Source of the DNA: Sciurus carolinensis
Lineage: Eukaryota; Chordata; Mammalia; Rodentia; Sciuridae
Assembly (NCBI RefSeq): GCF_902686445.1
Contig: NC_062219.1
Coordinates: forward strand, 39,955,056-40,019,055
Reading direction: 5' to 3'
Length of the DNA: 64,000 bases
A program made the position numbers and the translations under genes. Below, piece after piece: positions 13,057 to 23,298 of this stretch. Below the pieces are notes generated by a model. It did not search any database and was not told the origin of the DNA. It was given only the letters and a program-made list of their open reading frames with translations. Positions within the stretch are counted from its first letter, which is position 1. Each line of letters opens with the position of its first letter.

Positions 13057-13379
13057 CCTTAAGCTTATGATTCCCTTCACCATGCAAGTTCATTAACTAA
13101 TCCTTTATTGGTGGAATTCTTGTCCCAGTAGTGGGAGAGGTTTGCTGTTTAATATAATGTGGCTGAACTCGTGTTATTCCTTTCAAAGTAGTTACCTAGC
13201 GGGGGTTTATACATACTCCAAGAATATGTCTAGTTATTCAAATGCTTACTATTGTTATTATTATTGCAGCTACTTTTATTGTCATTCTGGAATTATTTTT
13301 AAAAGTTTTAATACTTCCTCTTGAATAGTGGTAACGACAAATTCTTTGGGGGTGAATTTTATTTCTTAGTTGTGCCAAA
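13057..13379. other. unique intron
   Basis: Short unique stretch with a TTATTATTATTG run near 13255-13267 and no exon. Confidence 0.5.
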
Positions 13380-13392
13380 AGTTATATGAACT

Positions 13393-13611
13393 TGCCGGGG
13401 GTGGTGGTGCATGCCTGTAATCCCAGCAGCTTGGGAGGCTGAGGCAGGAGGATCTCAAGTTCAAATCCAGCCTCAGCATCTTAACAAGACCCTCAGCAAC
13501 CCAGTGAGACCTTGTCTCTAAATAAAATATAAAAAAAAAGGGCTGGGGATGTGGTTCAGTGGTTAAGCACCCCTGGTTTCAATGGTTCAGTCCCTAGTAC
13601 AAAAAAAAAAG
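13393..13611 (+). mobile_element. MEN/B1-dID composite SINE
   Basis: Complete composite: the B1 half (CATGCCTGTAATCCCAGCAG) and an A-rich linker are followed by the ID half (GGCTGGGGATGTGGTTCAGTGG) and a poly(A) tail. A perfect 13-bp target duplication AGTTATATGAACT lies at 13380-13392 and 13612-13624. This is the best-preserved copy in the window. Confidence 0.95.
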
Positions 13612-13624
13612 AGTTATATGAACT

Positions 13625-14123
13625 CAAAACAAATGAACATGACCAATAGTCACAATGAGATATGCCACTGGGGTTTAAAGATCGATATCTATCTGGCTTC
13701 TCTCAAAGACGAATTTCAAATTATTTTGAGAAATAGCTGTGCAATGCATTTAATATTTCACCTATTCTTATTGTTTTAGTCACTGGGAAACTGTATTAGT
13801 ACATAAAGTGGCACCAATGAAGGGAAGAGTAAGCAACATTTCCCAGCATTACAGTTTACAAAAGAACTCTCCAAAAGTTACCTCAAAAATTCTAATGAGC
13901 ACTTTGCGTGGTATTTTTGTTGTTGTTGTTGTTTAAATTTCATTTTAAATGAACATGAGGCTCACTTATACAAACAATGAGAAAGTGGTGGTTCTGGGCT
14001 TAAAGCTAGAGGTGTGCTCGGCAGGTCCAGACCTTTTGTTTTTACTTGGTACGGTTTTTGCTGTACTATAGAATACAACAACACTTGCTGAGAAATACCG
14101 ACTTACAAATGATGGCACTCATC
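13625..14123. other. unique intron
   Basis: No recognised element apart from a short (TTG)5 run near 13917-13932. Confidence 0.5.
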
Positions 14124-14520
14124 GTTCATTCATTCAACAAATGCTTTCTGAAGGACCATTATATACCAGACTCTGTTCTAGATAGGGGGGATTCAGCAGA
14201 GAACAGCTCACAGGAAGTGGATCCCCCCTGAGGAAGATGACCACCAAATTAGTGAAATGTATGACTGTCAAACAGTGTGAGTGCTGGGGAGAAAAACGAA
14301 GCCAGAGGAGACAGAAAGCCACGTGCAATATTGCAAGTGGGATCATCAGGAAGTTCTAGGCAGAGGTAGGAGCTGAGCTGGAAGACAGGAGAATCCTTGG
14401 TCTGTTCCAGAAGAGGAAAGAGGGAAGAAGGGTCAGAAGATGACAGGGATGCAGACAGTACTCTGCATCTCTCTTAACTCAGTGACATGGGGAGCCACTA
14501 TAGATTTTAAAAGAGACAAG
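14124..14520 (+). repeat. ancient mammalian interspersed repeat, family not assigned
   Basis: TTCATTCATTCAACAAATGC, CTCTGTTCTAGATAGGG and the later purine-rich text ending GGGGAGCCACTATAGATTTT follow the order of a common old mammalian repeat that I know by sight but cannot name securely. A similar segment occurs at 34480-35250. Confidence 0.5.
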
Positions 14521-14552
14521 CGATATCACAACCATCTTTTAAAAGTATTACT

Positions 14553-14731
14553 GTGGGCTCGGTGACATGTCTGTGATCCCAGGGTCTCTGAAGGATGAAG
14601 CAGGAGGAGCATTGCACGTTCAAGGTCAGCCTGAACACCTTAGTGAGACTCAGTCTCAACATGCCCTGGATTCAATCCCTAGCACAAAACCAAAGATGAG
14701 AACAAACAAACAAACAAACAAACAAAAAAAT
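14553..14731 (+). mobile_element. MEN/B1-dID SINE with deleted linker and ID start
   Basis: B1-like CTGTGATCCCAGGGTCTCTG and GTTCAAGGTCAGCCTGA run directly into the ID end CCCTGGATTCAATCCCTAGC, so the linker and the first part of the ID half are missing. The tail is (AAAC)n then A7. Flanks ATTACTGTGGG and ATCACTGTGGC form an imperfect target duplication. Confidence 0.85.
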
Positions 14732-17700
14732 CACTGTGGCACTGAGTTTAGCTGACACAGAACAAGGACATGCTTCCTAGTTATCTATCTTACTCCTCTA
14801 TGATCTCAACTGATGTTCTCAGACCCCAACCATTCTTTGTGCTCCCCCATGTCACATCATGTCACATCTTGGATCCAGATCTCTCCCTCTTCTCTTATAA
14901 AGGTCTCCTCAGATTCCCCGAGTGCTGCTATAGAGCCTATATTAAAGATTATTCAGGAACCTAAAAGCCTAAGGTGAAACTATCCTGTAATTCCTATCTC
15001 AGGGTGCAGGAGCACATGGGTAGAACTCAGAGAAATGTCCATCATAAAACACAAGTCCTGATCCTGGAACCCTGGTCACAAAGCAAGATACAATCTTCTT
15101 AATTATATAGGTCTCCAGATTCTTTTAGCATTTATATAATCTCTCTGTTTTAATAAGTAACTTTTGTTGTCAGTAGACCTTAAATCCCTGGTTTTTGAGC
15201 CAATGGCCATGAAAAGAAGGAACGAAAAGCACATCTATCAAACTGATAGAAAAGCACAAAGGAATAGATTAAAAAAAAAAAGAAGAAGAAAAAAGACTTT
15301 TGAACATTGCTCATTCTGGGGGAGAAACGTGCAGTGCGATGATTTCAGGGCACGCCTCCTCCAACACTCACATTTCCTCAATACATGGTACTGGAACATT
15401 AGTTTGAGTCAGAATCTAGATGCTATATTTTCCCTTTGGTTTATGTACGTTGGTGGGAAAAGGAAGAGGAAGGAAAGCAAAAGAAAGAAAGATGGAGGAA
15501 ACCAGGTGGTAGCTTGTGAAGTTTGACAGAAGCAGTGAAGTGCAGGGACTGACAGGTGGCCTGTGGTTTGTAGCAACCACTGGGGAACGCACTTCACAGC
15601 CCTCCTCGCGACCTGTGCTCCCCGATGGATCTTACCTGGGGATGTTGCTGGCTGCTCTGGGTGGGACTCGCCTATTGTGTCAATAGCCTGGTTTCACAGG
15701 GGGCAGAGTCAAGCCCCTAAGCCCAACCTCTTCTTGGCATTTCCTAGATCTACCTCCAGGGTGACAGCGGGGGTGTGCTGTGTTCATGGCAACAGAAGGT
15801 GATCAGAGCTCCAGGTTGATTCTCTGACCTTGGCAGTACAAGGGAGGCAGAGAAGAAGGAGAGATGGAGACAGCAGGCAGAGCCAGCCAGGTGGCCACTT
15901 TCATCTCCCACCCCATCCCTTTCCCCAAAGACACTGTCGAACATCGGGTTTGGGTTGGCAGGCCATGTTGCACCCCACACCAAGTCGCGTCACACTTTTT
16001 TTTCTGGAGCCTGGAGAGAGATTCTATAGATGCAAATTGGGGACGTAGTGAAATCTGGCTAGAAGAGAAAATGGGAAATGTCTGTCTTCTAGTGGGCTCT
16101 GGGGATGAAGTACCACAAGGGTAATGGAATGAAATTCTCCTTTCCTTAACAGGCTCAGGGAGTAGGTGGCCTTTAAAGGGTCAAATTCTAATGAATTCTG
16201 TTGCCTGGTGCTCAGCACCCTCTGAATAATTCCATCTTCTCCTGATTCCTGGGACAGTTGGCAATAGTTCTGTGACGTGAATGAATGCTGCCTCCCATCG
16301 CTGGGATCTGGCTCTCCCAGTTTAAATAAGGAGCCTCCCATTACTCGGTCAGGCATACCTGCGTCCTGCTTCAGAGCCTCCGATTCTTGGAAATAGCCTG
16401 TCAGGTCCCATCTGCTTCATGAAGCTGCCAGTCCCCTGAGAGCAGGACCTCCATGCTGATCTCCTGTCAGATGCTGGAAACCCAGAAGGGAATAACCCTT
16501 CCAATCTGCCCAAAATTGCTTTTGTGATATCAAGGGCTGCCTCAGGGAACCACGATCTACTATACTCAGATGGAAATTAGATTTGTAAGTACACCACTTT
16601 CTTCTCTAGGTAGCTTGCAAAACTTCTCTCACCTTCGTTTATTGGGAGAGCTGAAAGGGCTTTAAATTTATAGCCATTAATAAGCAGGATTCTGCTTAAC
16701 ACAAATATTGTTTTCCTATATCAGGCAGGTGTGGAAAAAGCCCAAGAGCAGACAAAAGGCTTTTCACCAGTGAAAAATGAAAGCTAAACTTCCATGTCAG
16801 CTCCAAGCATGACGTGGATTATAGCAGGTGCAATTAATTGCCATTACATTTATTGGAACCTTGAAAACAATTAGCAAGTGTCCTGGTTGATATGACAGAT
16901 TCATTAATCATTGAATATATTCCTGCAAATTGATTTATCAATCAAATAGCTTCCTCGGTTGAACAACTCATGGCTGTGCTATGGCTCTATTCCCAACACT
17001 TGTCTGTTTTAAGAGCAAACCAAGAGGCTTTTGCCTCATTTAGACTCCTCAGTTTCAGTATTTGAATAGATTGCATCTTCCCTTCTGGAAGTTAGAGAAG
17101 AGGAGAGTTTCACAAAGAATTCATTTACAGGGCTGGGAACATGTTAGGGTCAGGTATAAATTCCACAGGGGAAGAAATTATATCAACAGAAAGGACACGC
17201 TCAGGAAAATGTCTTATGGACAATACAGCTGGGTCTCAGGAACAGCTAGACCTTGTTCAAGTCAATTTTAAAGTTGCTGGGTTGGCAAATAAGCTTCTGG
17301 AGATAAAAACCACTCAAGGTTGCTTAGCCATTCCCCTAAAGGCTCTGACCAATAACCAAAAGGCATCTATCTCCTTGAATTCTTATATTGATAGAGTAGC
17401 TGCCTGTTATATTTTGAATTTCTTGTGCTTATTGAAATTAATTCTTATTCAGAGTAAAATTTTGCCTTTTTTCTTTTACCTTCCCACTCCTTCCCACTAC
17501 ACAGGGCAAATCTTCCACCTGTTCTTGGGATAGCATTCCTAATATTTGAAGACAATGCTCCTGGCCTCCTGAGCTTACTATAGTCACAACTCTGACTTTT
17601 CATGCTCAATCTCTCTGTTGCCTCCATTTGTGGAACGTATTTCCATTTCCTAGAGTTTCACCACTGGAAGTAACCACAATGCTCAAAATATGAAGGAAGG

Positions 17701-17974
17701 TGCTTTAACTGCCTCTGTTTGAAAGTGTTAAATCTTTGAATGCAACATGTCTCTATTTGAAAACTTCAGCCTCTCGTAGACTCATTATGGGCTTTCTGTC
17801 AACTAAAAATCTCTGAGAATTTTTCTTGTGATCTCTATTAAACAGTACTATCTTTTTGGACTATTCTTACAGACTTTCTTAGGAAGGAATCAAGTACACT
17901 GCCCATTTATATGGTGACTAAAAGAAAGCATTTCCTGGATTTGAATGGTTGTACCTCTTTTCGATACCAAATAC
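14732..17974. other. unique intron, locally CpG-richer, with candidate regulatory blocks
   Basis: 3.2 kb without SINE or LINE. A purine-rich stretch lies at 15460-15505. The block at 15560-16110 has more G+C and CpG than its surroundings. The block at 16640-17010 carries a dense cluster of homeodomain and PBX-type motifs. The many short open frames have no family resemblance. Confidence 0.45.
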
Positions 17975-18140
17975 AAGGAATTAAATCTTCCTGAGTCTCA
18001 ATTTTCTCATCTGTATGACAAGGCTCATAATAACACACATATCATACAAGTGCTGTGAAGATCAATGAGTTATATACATTGTTTTTTCACAGTACTTGAT
18101 ACATAAAAGGCACTCAAAATGTGTACACGGTTAGTATTTT
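17975..18140 (+). repeat. MIR SINE fragment
   Basis: CTCAATTTTCTCATCTGTAT, TGCTGTGAAGATCAATGAGT and ACTTGATACATAAAAGGCAC align in order with the MIR core and 3' part. Confidence 0.82.
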
Positions 18141-18747
18141 AAATGTTCATTCTGTCATTCAACGTTTTTTCTTATCCATTTCTATTTTGTTGTAAGGCAA
18201 AGATAAATGTCGACTATAACTGAGACTTCCAAAAAGCACTATAATTTATGATCTAATTTTTTCTCTGTATATTGTGAAATCTGATCGCCTTTCTCATATA
18301 ATTAGTGCAATGTTATTCTTCTTAAAAAGTAGAACTTCTTAAAATCAGGTGTGAAATAATGAAAAAGATCTTTAAAGTCTATTTTCTCTCTACTTTATCA
18401 TTTAATTTTTTAGATGGGCACTCATTATGTACCAGGTAAACAGGGTCAAATGAAGACCTGGTGCTGCATGGTTGCAGCCATATTTTAAGCACATGACCAG
18501 TTATTCATAGGGAAGTGTATTTCCAAGTCTTTCCTGGTTCTAGCTCTCTGAGTCTGTATTATTCTGACCTTGTCAATTTATTCATTTTGTTCTGTAGATT
18601 TTCCAGATTTTCTGATAATATTACCAAGACTCTTTGCGATTCATTCTTTTGTCATAGAAATCCCATGGAGACAAGAAATTATCTTAGCTGCCATCGACTC
18701 AGGTTCCAGCCAGAATGGAATTTTGCTCATTGTCATTCAAGTTATAA
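18141..18747. other. unique AT-rich intron
   Basis: No recognised repeat or exon. Confidence 0.5.
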
Positions 18748-18970
18748 CAACAATGGTTAGAGTATAAGCCTTGGAATCAGACAGTCTTGGATTCGAATTA
18801 GAATTTTCCCACTTATTGGGGTGACCTTGACAAAGGACCTACCCAAGTCTCATTTCTTCATCCATAGAATAAGGGTACCAATATTAACTAGATTTTATAG
18901 GTTTGCAATGGTGACGAAGTGAAATAAAGCATGATAAGAAGTTTAGACAATTCTTGAGCAAAATTAATAT
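18748..18970 (+). repeat. MIR SINE, nearly full length
   Basis: The MIR landmarks occur in order: TTGGAATCAGACAGTCTTGG, then ATTCGAATTAGAATT, GGGTGACCTTGACAAAGGAC, TCATTTCTTCATCCATAGAA and TAGGTTTGCAATGGTGACGA. It is the most complete MIR in the window. Confidence 0.87.
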
Positions 18971-19097
18971 TTGCTGTGATTCAATTCAATTAAAACATAT
19001 TGGTATCCCCTTAGGGACGTGGGTAATGAACCACATCAATGGACAAAACAAACAAAATTTTTGCTTTCAGGAGCTTATGGGCCAGTGACCTCATTAT

Positions 19098-19473
19098 CAC
19101 CACCACCATCCTCCTCCTCCTCCTCATCTCCTCCTCCTTCTCTCCTCTTTCTCTATCTCCTCCTCCTCCTCCTCTCCTCCTTCTCTATCTCTTCTCCCTC
19201 CTCCTCCTCCATCTCCTCCTCCTTCCCTATCTCCTCCTCCTCTCCTCCTCCTCTATCTCTTCCTCCTCCTCCTCTCCTCCTCCTCTATCTCTTCCTCCTC
19301 CTCCTCTCCTCCTCCTCTATCTCTTCCTCCTCCTCCTCTCCTCCTCCTCTATCTCTTCCTCCTCCTCCTCTCCTCCTCCTCTATCTCTTCCTCCTCCTCC
19401 TCTCCTCCTTCTCTATCTCTTCCTCCTCCTTCTCCTCCATCTCCTCCTCCTCCAACTCCTCCTCCTCCTCCTC
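19098..19473. repeat. (CCT)n / 32-bp minisatellite, pure pyrimidine strand
   Basis: About 375 bp of C/T-rich sequence, almost free of purines on the plus strand. A 32-bp unit starting CTATCTCTTCCTCC recurs exactly at 19253, 19285, 19317, 19349, 19381 and 19413. Looser units at 19153 and 19185 have the same spacing. Because 32 is not a multiple of 3, the long open frames here are only frame-cycling low-complexity translations. Confidence 0.95.
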
Positions 19474-20867
19474 ATGGTTGCCACAGTCCAACTGCCTTCT
19501 CTGTCATCAACATCATCAATCATCTCTAAAGACACAATGCTGCCAACCATATGAAAGGGGAATCGGTGGGTTCTCAGTTTAATGTCTGCATTCTAAGTTC
19601 GCCTCTGCTGCCTCACAGCTTTCAGTACCATTTCTTTGATTCTTTTCCTGTTTTATACATAGTGTATGTTTACTTCCATCAAATCTTTTTTAGCCCTTAC
19701 TATTTTGAGCCTTAATGATTACCATATCCATTAGGTATTTAAAATTCTGGGCTTAATAATAGTGTGTCTTATGATTTTACTGTGATGCTATAAAAAGCAT
19801 ATTTGTCTTCTTTCCCTTCAGAAATCTTCCTTTTATAGTTTTTTTAAAACCAGGACACAATTTTCCCATTTCTAATCTCCCAATGTCTGCATTTTCATAG
19901 TTTTCCAAATGTTACTTATAATATCTCAGTCATCGTACTCACAAACTTTTTGAATAACCCAAGATGAGACTTCTATGAAGCAAGAGAGTTTAATTTACAT
20001 AGAGGCGCTAGGTACTCTTCTCTTCTCCACTGAGGGTTTAGTTCTTTATTATCACTGCCCTCTCTCCCCATATCAGTCCATGACAAAAAAGATAACAAGA
20101 AAGCAGCTGGCGTTTTCTGCATTTTTCTGAGTCATCTGATAACATTTTGTCAACTATTTCAACAGCAGATTATTCCTCTTATTTGTAACTTGTTCTGAAC
20201 ATACAAAAACACTTTTATTATTCTATTTTTCACAGGACTTAAGTTGCTCTAGTTAATAGTAACTGAAGGACTTTCAATCTTTAAAATGTATTACTTTTCA
20301 ATGAGAGCTCACAGAAAACTCTGTGCATATAGGTCATTTATCTACTTAGTTAACTCTTCCTAGTATTATTTATCAAATTTTTCTCTGTGTGATCATGATT
20401 TTGTTCCAGGGAAGCACCTAGTTTCTTTCTATCCTTATCCCTCCAAAGAGCTTTTAGCCACTGAATAGGCACTGGCTCATATCAATCTTTTAGTACAAAC
20501 TTTTCAAAAAGTAGCAGATATTTTTGTAACTAAATGAGAATTTGTTTCCATAGCTATTATAAGCATTAAAGTAATATTATCATGGAAAGTTCCAATGTTT
20601 CTCTTTTACTGTTACTGATTCTTGGGTGGTCATAATTAAGGACAGGTAAAATCATTAGGAGGATACGGAGAAAATTTATCAGTCATGCTGGTTCTACCAA
20701 TATATAAGTCATACTGCTGTCCAATGTAATGTCTATCAGCATTGATACCTTTCCTTTATTGGCATGAGGGAGAATCAGTCAGGAGAACTGTAGTTTATTT
20801 CCATCGTGGGGTCACTCCCACCATAGACACACACCCCTTTTGTTTTCTTTTTTCTTTTGAAACTGAG
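19474..20867. other. unique AT-rich intron
   Basis: 1.4 kb with no recognised repeat or exon. Confidence 0.5.
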
Positions 20868-22418
20868 ATATATGTTTTATTTATTTATTTACTTATTTAC
20901 TTTTTATTGTAAACAAATGGGGTACAACTTGTTTCTCTGTTTTACATGACATAGAGGCATACCATTTGTGTAATCATACATTTACATAGGGTAATGGTGT
21001 TTGATTCATTCTGTTATTTTTTCCTTCCGCCCCACTCCTCCCTCCCACTCTTTTCCCTCTATACAGTCCCTCCTTCCTCCATTCTTGCCTCCCTCCCACC
21101 CCCATTATGTATCATCATCTGCTTATCAGCAAGATCATTCGTCCTTTGGATTTTTGAGATTGGCTTATCTCACTTAGCATGATATTCTCCAATTTCATCC
21201 ATTTGCCTGCAAATGCCATGATTTTATTCTTCTTTATGGCTGAGTAATATTCCATTTTATACATATACTACTGTTTCTTTATCCATTCATCAATTGAAGG
21301 ACATCTAGGTTGGTTCCACAATCTGGCTATTGTGAATTGAGCAGCTATGAACATTGATATGGCTGCATCACTGTAGTATGCTGATTTTAAGTCCTTTGGG
21401 TATAGACTAAGGAGTGGGATAACTGGGTCAAATGGTGGTTCCATTCCAAGTTTTCTAAGGAATCTCCACACTGCTTTCCAGAGTGGCTGCACTAATTTGC
21501 AACCCCACCAGCAATGTATGAGTGTACCTTTTTCCCTACATTCTCGCCAACACCTATTGTTGCTTATGTTCTTGATAATCGCCATTTTAATTGGGGTGAG
21601 ATGGAATCTTAGGGTAGTTTTGATTTGCATTTCTCTTATTACTAGAGAAGTTGAACATTTTTCATATATCTGTTGATTGTTTGTAGATCTTCTTCTGTGA
21701 AGTGTCTGTTCATTTCCTTAGCACATTTGTTGATTGGGTTATTTGTATTCTTGGTGTAGAGTTTTTTGAGTTCTTTATATATTCTGGAAATCAGTGCTCT
21801 ATCTGAAGTATGAGTGGCAAAGATTTTCTCCCACTCTGTAGGCTCTCTCTTCACATTGCTGATAGTTTCCCTCTCTGAGAGAAAGCTTTTTAGTTTGAAT
21901 CTATCCCAGTTATTGATTCTTGCTTTTATTTCTTGTGCTATGGGAGTCCTGTTAAAGAAGTCTGATCCTAAGTTGACCTACTTTTTCTTCTGTAAGATGC
22001 AGGGTCTTTGGTCTGATTTCAAGGTCCTTGATCCATTTTGAGTTGAGTTTTGTGCAGGGTGAGAGATAGGGGTTTAGTTTCATTCTGCTGCACATAGATT
22101 TCCAGTTTTCCCAGCACCATTTGTTGAAGAGGCTATCTTTTCTCCATTGCATGTTTTTGGAACCTTTGTCTAATATGAGAAAACTGTATTTTTTTGGGTT
22201 TGTGTATGTATCCTCTATTCTGTACCATTGATCTACCTGTCTATTTTGGTGCCAATACCATGCCGTTTTTGTTACTATTGCTTTGTAGTAGAGTTGAAGT
22301 TCTGGTATTGTGATATCCCCTGCTTCACTCTTCCTGCTAAGGATTGCTTTAGCTATTTGGGGTTTCTTATTCTTCCAAATGAATTTCATGATTGCTTGCT
22401 CTATGTTTTCAATCAACA
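20868..22418 (-). mobile_element. 5'-truncated L1 with relatively well-kept ORF2 C-terminus
   Basis: Minus-strand translation gives ORF2 C-terminal pieces at 21952-22419 ([17 protein letters not shown]), 21642-21854 and 21268-21630 ([26 protein letters not shown]), with at least two frame changes. The C-terminal cysteine motif C-x3-C-x7-H-x4-C is intact (codons within 21499-21552). The 3' UTR and an (AAAT)n-rich tail reach about 20868. It lies in the same orientation as NKAIN2. Confidence 0.94.
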
Positions 22419-22837
22419 CTGTCTATTATTCTCCCACATTGAGATTATGTTTTTGTCCTTGTAGAGGTATTTATGACTTAAACACTCTTAACCTCTCCAT
22501 TTTGATTTTGGGAATAAGTTCTCTTCCTACATTAATCATAATCCATTCTGGTCAATCTTAGATACACCTATGGAGTTATATTTGTAACCCTGTATTTAAA
22601 TTTCAATTTATATTTTTATTAAATTCCTACAAGTTGAAATATAGGTATTATAGTCACACCATTTATGATTAGTTCTCCTTATTTCTTTTCTACGGTATCC
22701 TGATTTTTTTCTCTTTTTCTAGAAAGTTCCTAACAGGGCTTGCAATATAGTATTGTTTCAACAAACGTTTAATGAATATAGTAATTTTTGTTCTTCAATC
22801 TCTGACTAATCTCTAATTGGTTTTACTTCAGGGAGAG
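22419..22837. other. unique AT-rich intron
   Basis: Short unique stretch between the L1 and the antisense LTR; nothing recognised. Confidence 0.5.
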
Positions 22838-23298
22838 TGTTTTGGCTAACATTTTGTCTCTGTGACCAAAATGCTCACCCTACCCCCCCCCCCCCCCCAC
22901 CAAATAAAACAAAACCAAAACCAAAAACATCTTAGAGGAGGAAAAGTTTATTGAGGGCTCACAATTTCAGAGGTTTCAGTTCATAGACAGTTAATCCATT
23001 GCTCTGGGCCTGAAGTAGGCAGCAGAGCATGGTGGATTGCATGATAAAGGGTTGTTGCTCTTCTCATGACAGCCAGGAAGCATAGAAAGGGAGAAGGGAA
23101 GGGACCATAGGGAAGATGTACCCTTCCACAGCCTGTCCCCAGTGACCCACCTCCTCTAGTCACACCCCACCTACCTACAGTTACCACCAAGTCCATTCAA
23201 AGTAGGATGGCCACAGCTCTCATAACATAATCATTTCACCTCTGAATATTCTTGCATTAACAGGAACTTTAGGGGGACATCTCATCACCAAACAATAA
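22838..23298 (-). mobile_element. ERVL-MaLR-like LTR, same family as 6381-6784
   Basis: Read on the minus strand it contains GAGATGTCCCCCTAAAGTTC, GAGGTGAAATGATTATGTTA, TAACTGTAGGTAGGTGGGGT and CAATAAACTTTTCCTCCTCT, in the same order as the sense copy. It ends ...TTAGCCAAAACA at 22838. No target duplication or internal retroviral region was recognised. A C16 run at 22883-22898 lies between its polyadenylation signal and its 3' end. Confidence 0.85.
22883..22898. repeat. poly(C)16 tract inside the LTR
   Basis: Sixteen consecutive cytosines on the plus strand (G16 in the pre-mRNA), followed by a CA-rich run (CCAAATAAAACAAAACCAAA). The sense LTR copy at 6381 lacks this expansion. Confidence 0.97.

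Noticed and set aside
15164..15526. 120-codon basic ORF (KKKRRRKK)
   Set aside because: The basic run comes from an A/G-rich simple stretch; there is no homology.
19253..19444. Regular 32-bp repeats as a CRISPR array
   Set aside because: The units are contiguous without unique spacers, pure pyrimidine, and in a mammalian intron.
19019..19582. Long open frames of 187 and 171 codons rich in Ser, Pro and Leu
   Set aside because: They are translations of the CCT/32-bp tandem array; two frames are open at once and no domain or splice context exists.
21268..22419. Minus-strand ORFs with a cysteine motif as possible zinc-finger gene
   Set aside because: The order and motifs are those of the L1 ORF2 C-terminus, with an L1 3' UTR and tail attached.
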